The notes under the pieces were generated by a model that searched no databases, was not told the DNA's origin, and worked only from the letters and a program-made list of their open reading frames with translations. This document shows, piece after piece, positions 59,930 through 64,000 of a stretch of 64,000 bases of DNA. The DNA lies in assembly GCA_036226585.1 (NCBI GenBank), contig CP108997.1, positions 7,006,001 to 7,070,000 of the forward strand, written 5' to 3'. The position numbers and the translations under genes were made by a program. The first letter of the stretch is position 1. Every line of letters begins with the position of its first letter. The DNA comes from Streptomyces sp. NBC_00708 (GTDB lineage Bacteria; Actinomycetota; Actinomycetes; Streptomycetales; Streptomycetaceae).

Positions 59930-60943
59930 TCACATCGGGGGCAGTTGAAGCGGCCCGCGGCCCTCGCGGACCTTGCCGACCTCACGCAGTGCGCCCCGCG
60001 GCCTGCCGTCCAGGTCGGTGGTCACCAGCACGGCCCGGTCGCCCAGGCACGTCTTGTCCCCGTCGGGCTCCTCGCAGTACAGGACGTACCCGGTGACCCG
60101 GTCGACGGTCCCGGGCTCCAGGCGCCACACCCACTCGTAGTCGCTCACCTGGACGCGGGGGTGGGCCGCCCGCAGCCGTTCCCCGACCGCGCTGTGGACG
60201 GCCGCGGCGAATTTCTGCCGCTCGTCGAACGGGCGGACGATGCGGGCGCTGCCCGAGGACGGGTCCACGAGCCCGTCCTTCGCCGCGTAGCCGGCGGAGT
60301 AGTAGGCGTGCCCGCTGAGGGCCGCGAGGAGCGGGGTCGCGCTCAGGCGCATGGCCGTCGGCCGGGACTTCTTTCCCGCCGGCCGTTTCTCGGCGACGGA
60401 CGGGGACACCAGGTTGACCGATGCTCCCTTGACGTCGGTCCCCTCCTTCCACTGCCGCGCGCACGCTCCGATCTCCTGGAGCAGGGCGGACACCGTGGCA
60501 TTGGTGGGGGAGGCGGCGATCCAGGGCGCCCCGGTCTGCGGATCGACGGCGAGCACCTCGTGGCCGCAGCGCCGGAACGTGTCGACGAGGACCCGCAGCG
60601 CCGCCGCCTCCCGCCGTCCGCGCCGCACCGCCTCGTCCATCACCCCCCGGCAGTCATGGGTGTTGCAGGTGCCCGCGTCGGCGTCCACCCGCATCCGGAC
60701 CACGGCGTCGGGGTCGTCGGTCATCGCGAAGGTGATCTCCGAACCGCTCGCGTGCGGGACCAGGGTGTGGGCCTCGATCACACGGAGAACGCCCGGGTAG
60801 TATCTGTCGGCCAGCTTCTCGGCGTACCGGCGGTCCTCCTTCGTGGTGACCACGCCGCACCCCGTCAGCGCCAGCGCGAGTACGCATGCCAGCGCACCGG
60901 CCGCCCCGACTCCGGTTCCGCGCCGTCTCGGCGATCCGTCCAT
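59930..60943 (-). CDS. Lipoprotein of unknown function
   Basis: A 337-residue secreted lipoprotein with lipobox LTGC (residue about 28). The mature protein has many dispersed Cys (CNTHDC and YCEEPDGDKTC) that could form disulfides, and no enzymatic motif. ATG 60943 (MDGSPRRRGTG) is preceded by GGGGCGGA and gives a proper signal; upstream in-frame starts do not. It is convergent with the esterase gene and divergent from the protease gene, with 271 bases between. Confidence 0.75.
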   Translation of the reverse strand: MDGSPRRRGTGVGAAGALACVLALALTGCGVVTTKEDRRYAEKLADRYYPGVLRVIEAHTLVPHASGSEITFAMTDDPDAVVRMRVDADAGTCNTHDCRGVMDEAVRRGRREAAALRVLVDTFRRCGHEVLAVDPQTGAPWIAASPTNATVSALLQEIGACARQWKEGTDVKGASVNLVSPSVAEKRPAGKKSRPTAMRLSATPLLAALSGHAYYSAGYAAKDGLVDPSSGSARIVRPFDERQKFAAAVHSAVGERLRAAHPRVQVSDYEWVWRLEPGTVDRVTGYVLYCEEPDGDKTCLGDRAVLVTTDLDGRPRGALREVGKVREGRGPLQLPPM

Positions 60944-61134
60944 TCCGCCCCGCCCCCTGCTCCATGCCCCGGCCCGCCCCATGCCCGGACCTGCCTGTTC
61001 ATCTGATGCGACGGTAGGACGGGCTCGCGCGCGGGGGATGAGTACGCCTACTCAGCGGGGGGCCCGTACGGCCACCCATGTCATTGGCATGGACCTGCTA
61101 ATCGATTCTCCGCTACAGTCCGGAGCGGCACACT

Positions 61135-61150
61135 CTGAGAGCGCTCTCAG
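61135..61150. promoter_or_regulatory. CebR-like (LacI-family) palindrome upstream of the protease gene
   Basis: CTGAGAGCGCTCTCAG (61135-61150) is a perfect 16-bp palindrome. Its core TGAGAGCGCTCTCA matches 12 of 14 bases of the LacI-family CebR box TGGGAGCGCTCCCA, with one symmetric change per half. It is 64 bases before the TTG of the protease gene. No LacI-family gene is in the window. Confidence 0.6.
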
Positions 61151-61214
61151 CGAGACGCCTCGGACGCCTGCTGTTCCTCCCCCACCCAGCCGGAACAACA
61201 GAAGGGCCAAGACC

Positions 61215-62357
61215 TTGAGACGCACCACAGCCCTGAGAACCGCACTGTCCGCCGTACTCCTCCTCGGAGCCTGGGCGGGCGCGGGCTTCCCCTCGGCCGC
61301 CGCCGCGGACACCCCCGCCACCGCACCCGCCTCCAGCGGCCTGCTCGCCGCCATGCAGAAGGACCTCGGCCTGACGGAAAGTCAGGCCAGGGCGCGGCTC
61401 TCGGCCGAGAAGACCGCCACCGCGCTGCAGCCGAAGGCGCGCCACGCCGCCGGGGCGGCCTACGGTGGCTCCTGGTTCGACCCGGCGACCGGCGGCCTCA
61501 CCGTCGCCGTCACCGACACCGGGCAGGCGGCAGCGGTACGGGCCACCGGCGCCGCCGTGAGGATGGTGACCCACACCGAGAAGAGCCTCGACGCGGTCAA
61601 GGCGAAGCTCGACAAGCTCGACGCTCCGTCAGGTGTCAGCAGCTGGCACGTCGACCCGCGTGCCAACAAGGTCGTCATCGACGTCGTCGCCTCCCGGCAG
61701 TCTGACAACGATGTCCAGGCGTTCGTGCGGAAGGCCCGTGAGACCGGGCCCGTCAGCATCGAGAAGACCACGGAAGCGCCGAAGACCTTCTCGGCCGGGA
61801 CCGTGGGCGGCGACCCGTACTACACGGGCAACGTACGGTGCTCCATCGGCTTCTCCGTCTACGGCGGCTTCGTCACCGCGGGGCACTGCGGCCAGGCCGG
61901 CGCCGGAGTCAGTGGCTGGGACGGCTCCTACATAGGCAACTTCCAGGGCTCGTCCTTCCCCGGCGACGACTACGCGTGGGTCAACGTCGGCAGCGGCTGG
62001 TGGACGGTTCCCGTCGTCCTCGGCTGGGGCACCGTCTCCGACCAGCTCGTCCGCGGCTCCAACGTGGCGCCCATCGGCGCCTCGATCTGCCGCTCCGGCT
62101 CCACCTCGCACTGGCACTGCGGCAACGTGCTCGCCACCAACGAGACGGTCAACTACAGCCAGGGCGCGGTCTACCAGATGACGAAGACCAGCGTCTGCGC
62201 CGAACCGGGCGACTCCGGCGGCTCCTTCATCAGCGGCGACCAGGCCCAGGGCGTCACCTCCGGCGGCTGGGGCAACTGCAGCTCCGGCGGTGAGACCTGG
62301 CACCAGCCGATCAACGAGATCCTGAACCGGTACGGGCTGACGCTCCACACCGCCTGA
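61215..62357 (+). CDS. Secreted S1-family serine protease (alpha-lytic/streptogrisin type)
   Basis: A 380-residue pre-pro-protease. A signal peptide (to about residue 35) is followed by a Pro_Al_protease prodomain (about 45-190) with KSLDAVKAKLDKLDAPSGV. The mature chymotrypsin-like domain has the triad His224 (TAGHC), Asp252 (DDYAW) and Ser334 (GDSGGS). The pro region acts as a folding chaperone and is cleaved off. TTG 61215 has AAGGG at eight bases. A CebR-like palindrome lies upstream. It secretes extracellular proteolytic activity; a bidirectional terminator follows. Confidence 0.93.
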   Translation: MRRTTALRTALSAVLLLGAWAGAGFPSAAAADTPATAPASSGLLAAMQKDLGLTESQARARLSAEKTATALQPKARHAAGAAYGGSWFDPATGGLTVAVTDTGQAAAVRATGAAVRMVTHTEKSLDAVKAKLDKLDAPSGVSSWHVDPRANKVVIDVVASRQSDNDVQAFVRKARETGPVSIEKTTEAPKTFSAGTVGGDPYYTGNVRCSIGFSVYGGFVTAGHCGQAGAGVSGWDGSYIGNFQGSSFPGDDYAWVNVGSGWWTVPVVLGWGTVSDQLVRGSNVAPIGASICRSGSTSHWHCGNVLATNETVNYSQGAVYQMTKTSVCAEPGDSGGSFISGDQAQGVTSGGWGNCSSGGETWHQPINEILNRYGLTLHTA

Positions 62358-62366
62358 CCGCGTCCA

Positions 62367-62415
62367 GCGGACACCGGGGCCTGCCGAGCGGGACGGCTGG
62401 CCCCGGTGCACGTCC
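62367..62415. terminator. Bidirectional terminator
   Basis: CACCGGGGCC (62372-62381) pairs with GGCCCCGGTG (62399-62408), extended outward by GCGGA/TCCGC with bulges. It lies between convergent genes. Confidence 0.75.
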
Positions 62416-62425
62416 GCGCCGGGGC

Positions 62426-62866
62426 TCAGACGAGCCGGAGGTCGATGAACGGCACGGTGTCACCCGGCAGGACGTACCGCTCGGTCTCGACGAACCCCTG
62501 CCGCAACGCGAACCGCAGCCCCTCGGGGTTCGACTCCAGGACGCAGGTCTCGATCACCTCGGCACCGAGGCCCCGGGCGAGCTCCAGACCGTGTGTGTAC
62601 AGCTGCCCGCCCAGCCCCTGGTTGCGGTGCGCGGGCAGGACGCGGGCGATGACGGTCGCCACCGGGGCGTCCGCGCCGGGCGGGCGCACGGTGGAGCAAC
62701 CCACCAGGGCCTCGCCCAGATATGCGACGGACAACTGGTTGCGGCCCGCACGCTCCGCCACTTCCGTGAATGACAGAGCGGCCGTGGGGATGATGGCGTT
62801 GTGGACGAACTGCCAGTCCAGGAGCGAGGCCTCGCCGGCCGCCCGCTCGATACGAAGATCGGTCAT
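62426..62866 (-). CDS. GNAT-family N-acetyltransferase 2
   Basis: A 146-residue GNAT protein. VIARVLPAHRNQGLGGQLYT provides the acetyl-CoA loop (HRNQGLGGQL) and EVIETCVLESNPEGLRFALR the motif-B region, but the C-terminal part is short (FVETERYVLPG). The substrate is unknown. ATG 62866 (TDLRIERAAGEASLL) is a clean start. It is convergent with the protease gene. The degenerate tRNA-like locus lies 90 bases upstream on the same strand. Confidence 0.86.
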   Translation of the reverse strand: MTDLRIERAAGEASLLDWQFVHNAIIPTAALSFTEVAERAGRNQLSVAYLGEALVGCSTVRPPGADAPVATVIARVLPAHRNQGLGGQLYTHGLELARGLGAEVIETCVLESNPEGLRFALRQGFVETERYVLPGDTVPFIDLRLV

Positions 62867-62956
62867 CGCGTCAGGAAACCGGTCCGGCGGTCACTCGTCA
62901 ACCGGCCCGCGACGTCGCTCCCGAGGGCATGTGCGCCGGTCGGGTGCGAGGGAGAG

Positions 62957-63028
62957 CGGGCCGACCGGATTCGAACCGGCGTGCTCCTACATGCCGTGAA
63001 GGCGCGACGACCACTGCGCTACGGCCCG
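62957..63028 (-). tRNA. Degenerate tRNA-Ala(GGC)-like gene or pseudogene
   Basis: Read on the minus strand: a perfect 7-bp acceptor stem (CGGGCCG with CGGCCCG), U8, a D arm with the GG of the D loop, the invariant T loop TTCGAAT on a 5-bp stem, and a 5-base variable loop. The anticodon arm CCTTC-ACGGCAT-GTAGG has anticodon GGC but a U-U mismatch at 30-40 and C at position 33 where U is nearly universal. The D stem has one C-U mismatch. No CCA is encoded. It is either a functional oddity or a decaying Ala tRNA. Confidence 0.5.
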
Positions 63029-63061
63029 CTCCGCCGGAAAGCGTACCGGCAGTCGTGGACG

Positions 63062-63099
63062 GCCGGTCCAGGGGCAGCGGGCCGGTCCAGCGGCAGCGG
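63062..63099. repeat. 19-bp tandem repeat
   Basis: Two adjacent 19-bp units starting GCCGGTCCAG (63062-63080 and 63081-63099) differ at one base. Confidence 0.75.
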
Positions 63100-63207
63100 C
63101 TCGCAGGCGCTCCGGCGTGCCTCGTGCGGAATCCGACTCTCCGGAGCTGTCACACACCGGCCGCCCGGCACACCTTCATGGGCCGGGAGATGCCCGAGGA
63201 GGCCATA

Positions 63208-63807
63208 GTGACCACAGTGACCGGACCCACATCCGCGCAGCCCGTCGCCGCAGCACCGGCGCCCATCCGACGCGTCCGCGAAGTGCCCGTCTTCCGCAAC
63301 CGCTTCGGCACGTTGTACAACGACGACGTCGTCGCACCGTCCGGGGCCGCCGGACAGTACCTGCGATGGCAGTGGCACAAGGAAGGTGCCGTCGTCATAC
63401 CGGTCGGCCCGGCCGGATACGCCTTCGTGACGTCCTACCGCTACCCGATCCAGGCCGCGTCCCTGGAGTTCCCCCGGGGCGCCGGAGAGGACAAGGAGAG
63501 CCTCGCGGCGGCTGCCGCCCGTGAACTGCGCGAGGAGACGGGGCTCGTCTGCGAGTCCCTGGAATCCCTCGGCGTCATCCACGCCGACACCGGCATCCTC
63601 GCCGCTCCGGTCCACGTGTACGTCGCGGAGGTGGACGTGGCGGCTGCGGAGGAGGCGCGGCCGGAAGCGATGGAATCCCTCACCGAACCGGTGTGGGTGA
63701 CCCCCGAGGAACTGCCGCAGTGGCTGGCCCAGGGGCGGATCACCTGCGGGATCACCCTCGCCGCACTCGCCCTCCTCCAGGCCCGCCGCCCCTACACGGT
63801 CGCTTAA
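63208..63807 (+). CDS. NUDIX hydrolase
   Basis: A 199-residue NUDIX-fold hydrolase. The Nudix box is complete: Gly91, Glu97, then RELREETGL (residues 105-113). It has the N-terminal strand region of ADP-ribose pyrophosphatase-type members (SYRYPIQAASLEFPRG at 76-91, an ADPRase-like EFPRG motif). It probably hydrolyses ADP-ribose or a related nucleoside diphosphate derivative using Mg2+. GTG 63208 is preferred because GAGGAGG precedes it at five bases; ATG 63190 is possible. The stop TAA overlaps that of the convergent gene by two bases. Confidence 0.92.
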   Translation: MTTVTGPTSAQPVAAAPAPIRRVREVPVFRNRFGTLYNDDVVAPSGAAGQYLRWQWHKEGAVVIPVGPAGYAFVTSYRYPIQAASLEFPRGAGEDKESLAAAAARELREETGLVCESLESLGVIHADTGILAAPVHVYVAEVDVAAAEEARPEAMESLTEPVWVTPEELPQWLAQGRITCGITLAALALLQARRPYTVA

Positions 63808-64000
63808 GGAGCGCGCAGCACCGGCGCGAGCCCCTGGGCATGCCGCTCGCCGGGACGGAAGAGGAGGACGATCAGGCGCGCACCCGGCGCGGCCATGGGC
63901 TGCGCCGCGCACATCGTGACCCACCCCGGACCGTCGACGGCATGCCGAAGGGGCCGTGCGTCGCCGTCGGGGTGGATGCGCCCGCTGCCCGACTCCCAGA
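63804..64000 (-). CDS. 3' part of an unidentified gene (partial)
   Basis: An open minus-strand frame ends at TAA (63804-63806) and runs off the window end. The visible 64 residues include GRIHPDGDARPLRHAVDGPG and a hydrophobic LIVLLFRPGE stretch, ending LAPVLRAP. Third positions are strongly G/C. No family recognised; the fragment looks like the C-terminal end of a sensory or regulatory domain. Confidence 0.5.
   Translation of the reverse strand, partial: WESGSGRIHPDGDARPLRHAVDGPGWVTMCAAQPMAAPGARLIVLLFRPGERHAQGLAPVLRAP

Larger units (their letters stand above)
62867..63207. other. 341-base intergenic region with tRNA-like element
   Basis: Besides the tRNA-like sequence at 62957-63028, a tandem 19-bp repeat lies at 63062-63099 and the NUDIX ribosome site GAGGAGG at 63196-63202. 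Open frames across this region are shadows of the tRNA-like sequence. Confidence 0.5.

Noticed and set aside
62801..63208. Plus-strand ORF across the tRNA-like region
   Set aside because: It resembles peptides long known as artefacts of translating tRNA genes in antisense.
1..64000. Biosynthetic cluster, prophage or defence island
   Set aside because: No PKS/NRPS/terpene core, phage structural gene, integrase or recognisable defence operon was seen; genes are short independent units.

Overview
ORGANISM. This is a very GC-rich actinobacterial chromosome segment, almost certainly Streptomyces. Coding regions have strong G/C bias at third codon positions, GTG and TTG starts are frequent, and many 3' ends carry long GC hairpins. 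The gene content is typical of the genus: SpoIIE-type phosphatases, PadR/MarR/XRE regulators, an LCP protein, TerD, an alpha-lytic-type S1 protease, a GH84 hexosaminidase and an LAETG sortase substrate. I see no ribosomal RNA, CRISPR array, integrase, transposase, prophage module or large biosynthetic cluster. LAYOUT. 1-8.1 kb: a PadR regulator divergent from a SnoaL-like protein, an alpha/beta hydrolase, then a glycine-betaine type ABC importer (two permeases and a lipoprotein). Its CBS-containing ATPase lies on the other strand beyond a serine hydrolase gene; a proline-iminopeptidase-like hydrolase follows. 8.1-16.3 kb: rhodanese, PIG-L deacetylase, secreted GH84 hexosaminidase, and an overlapping oxidoreductase/acyl-CoA dehydrogenase/acyl-CoA dehydrogenase operon. 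16-29 kb: a PepSY lipoprotein, an ABC exporter behind a SoxR-type promoter, a multidomain SpoIIE phosphatase, a His/Trp-rich repeat protein, MFS exporter, mannonate-dehydratase-type enolase, a second ABC exporter, and BenE divergent from an XRE-cupin regulator. 29-41 kb: Tat-type amidase, an overlapping SWIM/SNF2 pair, fatty-acid desaturase, MOSC protein, an MpaB-type protein, and MarR divergent from an MMPL exporter. 41-52 kb: TerD, LCP protein, roadblock protein, a conserved HTH-like protein, two GNAT-type neighbourhood genes, LAETG surface protein, PAS-GAF-SpoIIE phosphatase, 3-hydroxyisobutyryl-CoA hydrolase, and a cysteine-cluster/pentapeptide-repeat protein. 52-64 kb: SRPBCC protein, an unusual radical SAM protein, LysR divergent from SDR, GH25-type muramidase, VOC divergent from MarR, carboxylesterase, lipoproteins, S1 protease, GNAT, a degenerate tRNA-Ala-like gene, NUDIX hydrolase and a gene cut by the window end. 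HOW IT WORKS TOGETHER. This is a mosaic of short, independently controlled units rather than one system. The strongest signals are regulatory: a 19-bp-spacer SoxR-like promoter (19696-19726), paired operators between benE and its XRE regulator, a CsoR/CstR-like box before the rhodanese gene, a DasR-like site on the -35 of the GlcNAcase gene, a CebR-like palindrome before the protease, and a MarR palindrome before the MMPL exporter. The least explained coding content is the eight-copy WxxGHW protein (22073-22477), the radical SAM protein with CX8CX2C spacing (53112-54479), the CxxCxxxCC/pentapeptide fusion (51499-52371) and a small protein with a ParB-like N terminus (58032-58301). I did not find a convincing undescribed multi-gene system.
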